A program made the position numbers and the translations under genes. Positions 50,450 to 58,450 of a DNA stretch of 60,369 nucleotides are shown piece by piece. How positions within the stretch are numbered: position 1 is the first letter of the stretch; each line of letters starts with the position of its first letter. Source of the stretch: Thermomicrobiales bacterium. GTDB lineage: Bacteria > Chloroflexota > Chloroflexia > Thermomicrobiales > CADCWN01. The stretch covers positions 123,251-183,619 of the forward strand of contig JAUJMV010000009.1 in assembly GCA_030446685.1 (NCBI GenBank), given 5' to 3'. Below the pieces are notes generated by a model that was not told the origin of the DNA, ran no database searches, and saw only the letters and a program-made list of their open reading frames with translations.

Positions 50450-51683
50450 CGCGCCGCCGGTGGCGCGCGCCGGCGCGAACCGCCTCCCGCTCTACGCCCT
50501 GCTGGCCGGCAACGTCGTCTCGCTCCTCGGCAACATGCTGACGCTCGTCGCGCTCCCCTGGTTCGTCCTGCAGACGACCGGCAGCCCGGCGAAGACCGGG
50601 CTGACCGGCTTCTTCGTCGCGCTGCCCTCCTTCCTCGCCGGCGTCTTCGGCGGCCCGCTCGTCGACCGGCTCGGGCCGAAGCGCGTCAGCGTCGTCGCCG
50701 ACCTGGTCAGCGGCTTGGGGATCGTCCTGATCCCGGCGCTCCAGCAGACGGTCGGGCTGGCGTTCTGGCAGTTGCTGGCCCTCGTCTTCCTCGGCGCGGC
50801 CCTCGACGTCCCCGGCCTGACCGCCCGGCGCGCGCTCCTGCCGGAACTCGCCGCGCTGGCGGGGGTGCGGCTGGAGCGGGTCAACGCGCTGTTCGAGGGG
50901 GCGCAGTACGTGGCGCAACTGCTCGGCCCGCCGCTTGCCGGCCTGCTGATCGTCGCGCTCGGCGCGAGCAACGTCCTCTGGCTCGACGCCGCGACCTTCG
51001 CCGTCTCCGCCGCGCTGGTCGCGCTGGCGGTGCCGATCGCGGCCATGGCCCCGCGCCCCGCGCCGGGGCGGTATCGCGACGAGCTGCTCGACGGGCTGCG
51101 CTTCCTGCGCGGCGACCGGCTCCTGCTGGCACTGGCGGTCGGCCTGTCAGTGACCAACTTCCTGGGCGGCCCGACCTTCGCGGTGATCCTGCCGGTCTAC
51201 GTGCGCGAGACGTTCGGCGAGGCGACCGCGCTCGGCCTGATCCTCGCCGCCTTTGGCGCCGGCTCGCTCCTCGGCACGCTCGTCTACGGCGCGGTCGGGC
51301 ACCGCTTCCCGCGGCGGGCGATCTGGATCGGCGCCTACGCCGTCGCGGCGCTGCCGCTCTGGACCCTCCCGCTCACGACCTCGCTGCCGATCATCCTGGC
51401 CGTCTACGCCTTCGACGCGCTCATCGGCGGGCCGCTCAGCCCGCTCGGCGTGACGATCCGGCACGAGCGGATCCCGGCGCACCTGCGCGGGCGGGTCTTC
51501 GGCCTCTTCTCGGCGATCGCCACGGCGATGTCGCCGCTGGGGATGCTGGCGGTCGGGGGGGCGATCGAGGGCTTCGGCCTGCGCCCGACGATGTTCGCCC
51601 TCGGCGCCGCCTACCTGCTGGTGAGCGCCGGCATGCTGCTCACTCCGGCCCTGCGCGAGATGGACAAGCCGCCCGCGCGGTGA
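50427..51683 (+). CDS. MFS transporter (MFS_3, drug-efflux-like)
   Basis: 418 residues from GTG at 50427 or ATG at 50433. About 12 helices; loop 2-3 is PLVDRLGPKRVSVVADLVSG, with LYALLAGNVVSLLGNMLTLVALPWFVLQTTGS before it, and RIPAHLRGRVFGLFSAIATAMSPLGMLAVGG in the second half. This is the MFS_3 branch, relatives of EntS/MdtG-like exporters. The 23-base overlap with the sigma factor gene implies translational coupling, so the exporter is probably under the sigma factor's own promoter and may be part of its response. Confidence 0.9.
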   Translation: MAMIAGGSAPPVARAGANRLPLYALLAGNVVSLLGNMLTLVALPWFVLQTTGSPAKTGLTGFFVALPSFLAGVFGGPLVDRLGPKRVSVVADLVSGLGIVLIPALQQTVGLAFWQLLALVFLGAALDVPGLTARRALLPELAALAGVRLERVNALFEGAQYVAQLLGPPLAGLLIVALGASNVLWLDAATFAVSAALVALAVPIAAMAPRPAPGRYRDELLDGLRFLRGDRLLLALAVGLSVTNFLGGPTFAVILPVYVRETFGEATALGLILAAFGAGSLLGTLVYGAVGHRFPRRAIWIGAYAVAALPLWTLPLTTSLPIILAVYAFDALIGGPLSPLGVTIRHERIPAHLRGRVFGLFSAIATAMSPLGMLAVGGAIEGFGLRPTMFALGAAYLLVSAGMLLTPALREMDKPPAR

Positions 51684-51709
51684 GGTGTGGAGGACGGAAG
51701 GGCGAGGGG

Positions 51710-52216
51710 TTACATCGTCTTCAGCGTCGACCGCCCGCTGGCCAGCGCATAGCCCCAGGCCGAGACATCGGGCGGCTCATAGCCCAGCGCGCCGAGGATC
51801 GTGCAGATGTGCGCGCGGTGTTCGTTCGCGTGGTGCAGCGCCTGGGTGATGAACACGCCGGCCCGGACGGCGAAGACCTCATTCTTGTCGCTTCGCGCCT
51901 CACCCAGCCGCTCGCTATCCACGTCGCCCGCGAGGAATTGCTCCCAGGTGGTCGCCAGCACGGCCGCGCGCTCCGCCAGCACATCGAGTCCGACCGCTTC
52001 ATCCCTTCGCCACGGATACGCGGACCACGCGCCGGTGAGTCGGAAGAGATACGACGCCTCGGCGTCGATCATGTGCCGCAGCGTCTCGATGATCGTGCCG
52101 AATGTGCCCGGCGCCGTCGTATGCAACGTCGGCTCGTCGAGTCCCTGGCAGAACTCCAGGACCTGCACGGTTGCCCAGACGTTATGCCTGGCGAGATCGT
52201 GCAATCCATGTCCCAT
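51710..52216 (-). CDS. DinB-family metal-dependent protein
   Basis: 168 residues. ATG at 52216 is preferred because GGAGG lies seven bases upstream, although GTG at 52222 is possible. DinB proteins are four-helix bundles with a His triad: here H in TIIETLRHMIDAEASYLFRL and H-x3-H in ALHHANEHRAHICTILGALGY. The N-terminus LHDLARHNVWATVQVLEFCQ is typical. Members include thiol-dependent transferases (bacillithiol, mycothiol) and enzymes of unknown reaction. Because a mycothiol-synthase-like double GNAT protein is encoded next door, a low-molecular-weight thiol role is possible but unproven. Confidence 0.88.
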   Translation of the reverse strand: MGHGLHDLARHNVWATVQVLEFCQGLDEPTLHTTAPGTFGTIIETLRHMIDAEASYLFRLTGAWSAYPWRRDEAVGLDVLAERAAVLATTWEQFLAGDVDSERLGEARSDKNEVFAVRAGVFITQALHHANEHRAHICTILGALGYEPPDVSAWGYALASGRSTLKTM

Positions 52217-52397
52217 CCACACCCCTCCATTCGCACCCCACGTTCGCCCGGCCTGTCCGAAGCTCCGCTTATCCTGGGTGGCACCATGCTGCGCCTACCG
52301 CTCCGCCGCCTCCAGTTCCGCGGTCGTCCCGCAAGCCATACCGCCGGTCACGGCGTCACGCCGCGCTCTTCGGCCCTCTACTTTCGGCTCTCCGCCC

Positions 52398-53363
52398 TCA
52401 CCCCCGCCCAGGGCGCAACTCCTTCTGGTACTGGTCGAACTGGAGGGTGGGGCGCATCCCCGCGCGCCGGTAGAGGCGGGTCGCCCCGGTCGGGCTCTCC
52501 GCGTCGACCCCCAGCGCGACCGTGCGCTCGCCGCGGCGGTAGAACTCGCCGAAGGTGTGGCGTAGCAGCGCCAGGCCCAGGCCGCGCCCCCGCCAGGGGC
52601 GGCGGACGGCCAGCGTGCGGACCCAGCCCATGTCGGGGAAGTGGTAGCAGAGCGCCACGCCGGCGAGGTCGTCGCCGTCGCGGGCCAGCGTCCAGAGCGT
52701 CGGGTCGAAGTCGTCGCGACCGAGCATGAACGCGCGCCAGTCCTCGAAGCTTGGCGGGACGTGGCCCCACATGTCCTGGAAGGCGTCCTGCACCGCGTCG
52801 TAGACGGCGCGGTCGTCCCCGCCCGGCACGAACGCGCGCGCCGCGATCCCCTCCGGCCAGGCCGGCGCGGGCGGCGGCTCGTCCAGCTCGATCGCCATCC
52901 GCCAGTGGTGCCGCACCACGGCGTAGCCGCGCCCCCCCAGCAGCCGGCCCGTCGCGGCGGCGGTGCTGGCGGCGTGGTGGTTGAGGACCACGCGCGCGTC
53001 CGGCGGGGCCAGCGGGACATGCTGCCGCGCCCGCTTCTCGATCGCGTCGAGCAGGCGCCCTTCGAGCCCGCGGCCCCGGTGCGCGGGGTGGACGTAACTA
53101 TCGCCGTCGATCCGGACGTGCGCCCGCTCGGAGACGATGGCGTAGCCGGCGATCTCCCCGGCGGGCGTGACCGCGACCCAGGCGTCCTGTTCCAGGTCAT
53201 GCCCCTGCCAGTCGCCGCGCAGATCCTCCTCGGTGTAGTCGGGATGGCCCAACTCCTCGATGTCGGAGGCGACGATCACCGCCAGAACCCCTTGCAAGTC
53301 GTCCATCGTCGGCGGGCGGATGATGAAGTCCGCCCCGGTCGCCGTCGTCTCCGCCTGTCCCAC
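52398..53363 (-). CDS. Double-GNAT acetyltransferase (mycothiol synthase-like layout)
   Basis: 321 residues with two GNAT domains. The N-terminal one (about 12-150) has GDSYVHPAHRGRGLEGRLLDAIE; the C-terminal one (about 165-315) has WVRTLAVRRPWRGRGLGLALLRHTFGEFYRRG with a clean R-G-x-G acetyl-CoA motif, then TRLYRRAGM. Only the C-terminal motif looks fully catalytic. The layout equals mycothiol synthase (MshD), but other double-GNAT enzymes exist. The substrate is unknown. The gene is divergent from the enolase-superfamily gene and downstream on its strand is the DinB gene. Confidence 0.85.
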   Translation of the reverse strand: MGQAETTATGADFIIRPPTMDDLQGVLAVIVASDIEELGHPDYTEEDLRGDWQGHDLEQDAWVAVTPAGEIAGYAIVSERAHVRIDGDSYVHPAHRGRGLEGRLLDAIEKRARQHVPLAPPDARVVLNHHAASTAAATGRLLGGRGYAVVRHHWRMAIELDEPPPAPAWPEGIAARAFVPGGDDRAVYDAVQDAFQDMWGHVPPSFEDWRAFMLGRDDFDPTLWTLARDGDDLAGVALCYHFPDMGWVRTLAVRRPWRGRGLGLALLRHTFGEFYRRGERTVALGVDAESPTGATRLYRRAGMRPTLQFDQYQKELRPGRG

Positions 53364-53629
53364 GTTGCCCTCCCCCGCGTGTCGGCCCGGCGTCGTGTCC
53401 CGGTGGGCGCGCGACCCGCCGCCCCATTGTAATCGCCGGCCGGTGGGGATTGACCCTGCCCTTGGGACAGGGTGTAGACTGGCGGAAAGGGCAGGAGGGG
53501 CATCGCAGGACCAATCCCGGTCGCGGCCGAGCGCTCCATGCTGCCGTCAATCGTGGTACAAAGGGTCGGTGCGGATGGTCGGGGCGCTCGGCGCGGCGCG
53601 GGTCGCGCTCGTGGAAGGGGGAGAGGCCG

Positions 53630-55180
53630 ATGAAAATTACGCGCGTCGTGGCCGAGGCCGAGTCGCTCCGCCGCTCCTCCCCGGTGCGCGACGCCTTGCA
53701 GACCCTCGACACGCACGGTGCCTGCCGGGTCACGATCGAGACGGACGAGGGCATCAGCGGCCGGGCGTCGATCGGCTTCGGGCGGCTCGACGCCGCGCCC
53801 GCGCTCCTCGCGGCGCTGATCGCCGACGAACTGGCGCCCGCCGCGGTGGGCGAAGACCCGTTCATGATCCGGGGCATCCGCGACAAGCTCCAGGCGCTCA
53901 CCGATTACCACGGCACGGCCGGCCTGGCGACCCTCGGGATCGCCGGGATCGACATCGCCCTCTGGGATCTCGTCGGCCGGGCGGTGGGCCGGCCGGTCTG
54001 GCGCCTGCTCGGCGCGCGGCGCGACCGCGTCCCGGCCTACGCGATGGTCGGCTGGCTCAACTATGACCTGGACGATTTGAAGCGCGTCTGCCTGAAGGCG
54101 GTGGAGCAGGGGTTCCGGGGCGTCAAGATCAAGGTCGGGGCGCCGACGCTGGAGGAGGACACGGCGCGGATCGAGGCGGTGCGCGCAGTCATCGGCCCGC
54201 GGACGGCGCTGATGGTCGACGCCAACCAGGTCTTCGCGCGGCACGAGGCGCTCCGCCGCGGCCGGGTCTACGAGCAACTCGGCTGCTACTGGTTCGAGGA
54301 GCCGCTGCGCGCCGACGACACCGAGGGGCTGGCCGAGCTAGCCCGCGCGCTGACGATCCCGATCGCCTCCGGCGAGAACAACTACGGCCGGCGCCAGTTC
54401 CGCGCGCTCTTCGAGGCGCGCGCGGTCGACATCGTCCAGCCCGACCTGCGGCGCGCGGGCGGCGTCACCGAATGCCTCGAAATCGGCCTGCTGGCCGACG
54501 CCTTCGATGTCCCGTACGCCTCGCACGGCGGCGGCGTCCACCTCCATCTGCTGGCGGCGCTCCCCAACGCGCTCTTCCTCGAGAGCGGCCTGCTCCCAGA
54601 GGGCGCGCCCACCCGCCTCATTGACGGCTGCCTCCCGCTGCCGGAAGGAGCTTCGGGGAATAGGTGCGCGCGTCCGGCCAGACGTGCCACGTGGGTGGAT
54701 GGCAACTGGTCGTTGCCTCAGATCACGGCGCTCGACGATGGCGCCCCGGGCGGTGTCGATCGCAGATGGCCCGGCGCTCGCCGGCTGAACATCGGGGATG
54801 TGTGGCCGGGTATGAGCGGAAAGTCGTGTGCGCTGCGCGCCAAGATGGCCGTCCCGCCGCCGGACGAGGATGCCAAACGGTCATCCGAAGAGGGCCGCGG
54901 CCGCGCGACGCCCATGTTCTCGCGCATCGTGCCTCGCGCGCCGGCCGGCACCTCCTCGTCGTCTCCACGGGCAGAATCGCGTTCCAGTCCAGGCGAGGTC
55001 GCCGTGCTGATGAGCGCCGACCGTCCCGCCGATCGCCGGCCTTCCGCGCAGTTCGTCCAGGTCGCGGAAGGTGAAGTGGCGCGCGCGTCGCGCCAGATGT
55101 TGCGCCAGACGAGGATGGCGGTCCCGGCACCGCGCGAAGGGGCGGTCGTCGCGGCCGTCGAGCTGGAGCGCGCGCCGTAG
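53630..55180 (+). CDS. Enolase-superfamily enzyme (mandelate racemase/muconate cycloisomerase type), C-terminus replaced
   Basis: ATG at 53630 follows a GGAAGGGGGAGA site. Residues 1-130 form the capping domain and 135-340 the barrel: KIKVGAPT-like KxK region (FRGVKIKVG), Mg ligands D in ALMVDANQVF, E in YWFEEPLRADD and E in PIASGENNYGR, then DIVQPDLRRAGGVTE and SHGGGVHLHLLAALPNALFLE. The family normally ends in GLGIE(V/L)DW after LPLPEGPG; here it reads LPLPEGASGNRC at about 54655. It then runs on for 170 residues of Arg/Pro/Ser-rich sequence that looks non-coding, so the last native residues are lost. It abstracts a proton alpha to a carboxylate; the substrate is not predictable. Confidence 0.8.
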   Translation: MKITRVVAEAESLRRSSPVRDALQTLDTHGACRVTIETDEGISGRASIGFGRLDAAPALLAALIADELAPAAVGEDPFMIRGIRDKLQALTDYHGTAGLATLGIAGIDIALWDLVGRAVGRPVWRLLGARRDRVPAYAMVGWLNYDLDDLKRVCLKAVEQGFRGVKIKVGAPTLEEDTARIEAVRAVIGPRTALMVDANQVFARHEALRRGRVYEQLGCYWFEEPLRADDTEGLAELARALTIPIASGENNYGRRQFRALFEARAVDIVQPDLRRAGGVTECLEIGLLADAFDVPYASHGGGVHLHLLAALPNALFLESGLLPEGAPTRLIDGCLPLPEGASGNRCARPARRATWVDGNWSLPQITALDDGAPGGVDRRWPGARRLNIGDVWPGMSGKSCALRAKMAVPPPDEDAKRSSEEGRGRATPMFSRIVPRAPAGTSSSSPRAESRSSPGEVAVLMSADRPADRRPSAQFVQVAEGEVARASRQMLRQTRMAVPAPREGAVVAAVELERAP

Positions 55181-55447
55181 GTGCCGAAGCCGACGACCTC
55201 CGGCAGGTGAAGTCGCGGATCGTCGTCCAGATGTTGCGCGACTGCCCGCGTCGTCGTAGTCGACGATCCGCGCGCGCACGTAGTCCCTGCATCTCCGCCA
55301 GCCACGCCCGGATGTCGGCATGAATCGGCCCGACACCGATCGCCCCAGTCTCCCGGTCGCCCATCGTCGTGATCCTCTCGCTTGGCTACTGCACTTCGTC
55401 ATCCTTCGCGTGGAGGTTGCGCCGGTCGCTGTCCGACGCCCGCGCGC

Positions 55448-55572
55448 ATCCTGAGCGAAGCGAAGGATCGTCGGCCAGATGTTGCGCTTGGCACCGGGCG
55501 AAGTCGCCCGCCACGCGGGTGCTACGACGAGAAAGTCGACGCGCGCGCCGATCCTTCGCCGCGGCTCAGGAT
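55448..55572. repeat. REP-like inverted pair
   Basis: ATCCTGAGCGAAGCGAAGGAT at 55448-55468 is itself an imperfect palindrome. ATCCTTCGCCGCGGCTCAGGAT at 55551-55572 is a second copy in the opposite orientation. A third partial copy (TCATCCTTCGCG) is at 55399-55410. This sequence type is common between genes in many bacteria. Confidence 0.75.
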
Positions 55573-55803
55573 GACAGGGCTGGACCCTGCCCGTCGTCTA
55601 GCCCTACCGGCTCCGGCAGGACGCGAGGGCGCGACTGGTTGTTCGGCTATGATCCGCGCGCGCCTGCCCCGCCGAGGGGCGCGACGGCCGCACGGCGCAA
55701 CCGGCGCGATCCGCGCCGGCGCGTTGCACGCATTGTACCGGGGAAATCCGCCGGTGTGGCCGCGGCGTGCGGCGAATAGCCGCCGGGCCGGGCCGCGGCG
55801 TGG

Positions 55804-55809
55804 TACTAT
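55804..55809 (+). promoter_or_regulatory. Possible extended -10 for the GT cluster
   Basis: TGGTACTAT (extended -10 TGn followed by TACTAT at 55804-55809) lies 14 bases before an ATG at 55818. There is no clear -35. It would serve the 55.9-60.4 kb genes. Confidence 0.4.
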
Positions 55810-55935
55810 AGGCGTCCATGAGGGATGATCGGGCAGCCGGGATGAGCGAGACCATAACCACCGCGCCCGAGCCGCGCGCCAGGGGGAGCCGTTACGGACG
55901 CCCCGGCGACGCCGCGCGCGCGCCCGGCGTGGCCG

Positions 55936-58443
55936 ATGACGTTGCCGGCGACGGCGCGCCGGTTCGACCATCCTCCCCGGCGGCGACCGGCCGGCGACCG
56001 CTGGCGGGCGCCGCTGCTCCGCTTCGGCCTGCCGCTCGGCGTGGCGGCGATCCTGCTGCTCGGCGCGCTCTGGCCGCGCGCGCCCTTCACGCTCGACGTC
56101 GGCGCGCCGGGCGACCGGCTCTTTCTGGCGAATGTCAACGGCGACGAGCGGCTGGCGGAGTACTCCTACCGCTGGACCGGCTGGCGCGGGCAGGACACAA
56201 CGCTGACCGTGCCGGGCTGGGGCGCGGTGCGCCGCGCGCGCGCCACGCTGCGCGTGCAGGCCCTCCCCGACCGCGACCCCGTTGACGTGCAACTGCTGGC
56301 GGGCGGCGTGCCGGTCGGCGTGGTGCGCGCCGACGGCGCGATGGCCGCGCGCACCGTCGAGATTGCCCTGCCGGACGGCGCGGCCGGCGGCGGCGATCTG
56401 ACGCTGGCGTTGCGCTCCCCGACCATCCGGCCCCCCGGCGACAGTCGTGACCTCGGGGTGAAGCTCGATACTCTCTGGCTGGAGCCGCTGGTTTGGGATA
56501 CGGGCGCCTACTGGCGGACGGTCTGGCCGTCCCTGCTGGCGGCGTTGCTGCTGGTCGCCGCGCTGCTCCTGCTGATCGGCCCCGGCGCCGGCCCGCTCGC
56601 CTGGGCCGCGCGCGGTGCGGGCGCCTTCGGCGTGCCGCTGGCCGCCGCGCTGGCCCTCCCCTGGACACTGGCGCTGATGCCGGCGGCGCTCGCCGCGAGC
56701 GGGCTGGCGCTGGTCGCGCGCCATCGCCACCGCACCCTCGACGCGCTGGCCGCGACCTGGGCCGCGCTCGACCGCCCCCGCCTCGCCCGGCGGGTCGCCG
56801 CCGCCGGCGTGCTCCTCTACGCCGTCGCGCTCGTCTTGCACGTCCTGCGGGTGCCCTGGATCGGCCACGCCGACTACGCCGACAACGCGGTCGTCGCGCG
56901 CAACCTGGTGGCGGGGCGCGGTTTCAGCGTCGACTACGTCGCGCAGTTCTACCAGCAGTGGGCCGCGCCCCGCCACCCCGCCGACACCTGGCCGCCCCTG
57001 CAGCCGCTCCTGATCGCGCCCTTCTTCGCCCTCTTCGGCCCGACGACCTGGGCCGCCAAACTGCCGAACGTGCTGGTGATGGCCGGGCTCCTCTGGCTCG
57101 TCTTCCGCGTCGGCGCGTCCCTCTGGTCGCCGCGCGTCGGAATCCTGGCCGGCCTCTTCCTTGCCGCGCAGATCGAACTCTTCCGCGGCGTCACCTACCC
57201 CCTCAACGACCTCGCGTTCACCCTCCTCGCCTTCGGCTGCCTGGTGCTGTTCGTGGAGCGTGGAGCGTGGAGCGTGGAGCGTGAGGAGGCTTGGAGGGTG
57301 CCTGTCCCGACGGTCGCACCGGCTGGCCCATTCGCCCGATTCATGCCGCTCCACGCTCCACGCTCCACGCTCCACGCATGGTCGCTCCTCGGCGTCCTCG
57401 GCGGGCTCCTCGTGCTCAGTAAGCCGAGCGGGGCGGTGCTCCTGGCGGGCGGGGCGGCGTGGGCGCTCTGGTGGGGCTGGCGGCGCGGCGCGCTCCGCCC
57501 GACGCTGGCGGGCGGCCTGATCGCCGCAGTCGCCGCGCTGGCGGTGTGGGCGCCGTGGGGCCTGCGGAACCTGGTCACCTTCGGCGTGCCGTTCTACTCG
57601 ACCGAGAGCTACGACGCCTGGCTCCTGCACTACCGGCCGTGGGAGACCATCTACCGCGCCTACGCCTGGGGTGCGGGCGATCTGCCGCACCCGCGCCTGC
57701 TGGTCGGCTACGGCGTGGACACCGTCGCCGGGAAGGTCGCCAATCAGTTCCGACTCGCCTGGAGGGATCTCCGCGCCGGCGAGATCCTGCCCCTGCTAGC
57801 CCTCCCGCTGATCGTCGTCGGCGGTGTCGTCGCGGACCGGCGGCAGCGGGCGCTGCTGGCCGCGCTCGGGGCGGCGGTGGCGGTCTACGCGATCTTCGTC
57901 CTGCTCTACTGGCACTACGAGCTGCGTTACACCCTCTTCCTGCTGCCGTGGGGCGCGCTCCTGACGGCGGCGGGCCTGTGGTGGCTGCACGACCGGCTCG
58001 CCGCCGCGAGGGGGCGTGTCGCGGCGGCGCTCGTGACGTTCCTCGCCGCCGCCGTCCTGGTCGCGCCGCCCATCGCGGCCCTGCCGGACGAAGTCCGCGC
58101 CATGCACCGCGTCCCGTCGTCGGTGCTAATCGCGGAGTGGTTGCGCGACAACACGCCGCCCGACGCGGTGATCATGAGCCGCGACCCGTGGGAGCTGTCC
58201 TGGCATAGCGAGCGCCAGTCGGTGATGATCCCGTTCGACGATCGGGCGACGATCGGGCGGGTCGCCGCGCAATACGGTGTGGGCTACCTCCACCTGGACA
58301 ACCTCGATAAGCCCGATCGCCCGTCCCTCGACCCGCTCTACCAGGGCAAGGAAGCGTTCGGGTTTCGCAAGGTCCACGAGCTGCGGGGCGTCGACGGCAA
58401 GATCATCGGGCTGGTCTACCAGTTCCCGGCCGGTGGGCGGTGA
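55936..58443 (+). CDS. GT-C family membrane glycosyltransferase (GT39/ArnT-like) with N-terminal beta-domain
   Basis: 835 residues from ATG at 55936. ATGs at 55818/55842 lie in another frame with better upstream signals, so a small frameshift near the start is possible. One helix (PLGVAAILLLGALW) precedes a beta-domain (PFTLDVGAPGDRLFLANVNG, VDVQLLAGGVPVGVV, GGDLTLALRSPTI). The GT-C core follows: YADNAVVARNLVAGRGFSVDY with the acidic residue of the first outer loop, HPADTWPPLQPLLIAPFFALFG, about 11 helices, and a C-terminal soluble part (AEWLRDNTPPDAVIMSRDPWELSWH) seen in many GT39-like proteins. Residues 440-480 come from an in-frame heptamer insertion. It should move a sugar from a polyprenyl phosphate outside the membrane. 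Confidence 0.88.
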   Translation: MTLPATARRFDHPPRRRPAGDRWRAPLLRFGLPLGVAAILLLGALWPRAPFTLDVGAPGDRLFLANVNGDERLAEYSYRWTGWRGQDTTLTVPGWGAVRRARATLRVQALPDRDPVDVQLLAGGVPVGVVRADGAMAARTVEIALPDGAAGGGDLTLALRSPTIRPPGDSRDLGVKLDTLWLEPLVWDTGAYWRTVWPSLLAALLLVAALLLLIGPGAGPLAWAARGAGAFGVPLAAALALPWTLALMPAALAASGLALVARHRHRTLDALAATWAALDRPRLARRVAAAGVLLYAVALVLHVLRVPWIGHADYADNAVVARNLVAGRGFSVDYVAQFYQQWAAPRHPADTWPPLQPLLIAPFFALFGPTTWAAKLPNVLVMAGLLWLVFRVGASLWSPRVGILAGLFLAAQIELFRGVTYPLNDLAFTLLAFGCLVLFVERGAWSVEREEAWRVPVPTVAPAGPFARFMPLHAPRSTLHAWSLLGVLGGLLVLSKPSGAVLLAGGAAWALWWGWRRGALRPTLAGGLIAAVAALAVWAPWGLRNLVTFGVPFYSTESYDAWLLHYRPWETIYRAYAWGAGDLPHPRLLVGYGVDTVAGKVANQFRLAWRDLRAGEILPLLALPLIVVGGVVADRRQRALLAALGAAVAVYAIFVLLYWHYELRYTLFLLPWGALLTAAGLWWLHDRLAAARGRVAAALVTFLAAAVLVAPPIAALPDEVRAMHRVPSSVLIAEWLRDNTPPDAVIMSRDPWELSWHSERQSVMIPFDDRATIGRVAAQYGVGYLHLDNLDKPDRPSLDPLYQGKEAFGFRKVHELRGVDGKIIGLVYQFPAGGR
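57253..57375 (+). repeat. Inverted pair of GTGGAGC heptamer arrays inside a GT-C gene
   Basis: Four GTGGAGC units (57253-57280) and four complementary GCTCCAC units (57348-57375) around a 67-base centre. The total of 123 bp is divisible by three. They encode ERGAWSVERE and PLHAPRSTLHA. The heptamer is the same as in the priA insertion. Confidence 0.95.
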
Positions 58444-58450
58444 GGCGGTG

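Larger units (their letters stand above)
54660..55935. other. Repeat-rich degenerate stretch
   Basis: About 1.3 kb with no sound gene. It contains three copies of CCAGATGTTGCG (55093-55104, 55227-55238, 55475-55486), REP-like ATCCTGAGCGAAGCGAAGGAT (55448-55468) and an inverted relative (55551-55572). Minus-strand frames between 54.7 and 55.4 kb show gene-like phrases in rotating frames (YVRARIVDYDDAG, LHLPEVVGFGTYGAR, HFTFRDLDELRGRPAIGG), so a decayed gene on the minus strand is likely. I cannot name it. Confidence 0.5.

Noticed and set aside
52368..52412. Further heptamer array after the double-GNAT gene
   Set aside because: Units (CTTCGGC, CCTCTAC, TTTCGGC, TCTCCGC) are too degenerate to separate from chance in GC-rich DNA; at best a decayed array.
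55522..57690. Minus-strand ORF of 722 aa over the GT-C gene
   Set aside because: Arg/Gln/Pro-rich shadow; the plus strand encodes the membrane protein.
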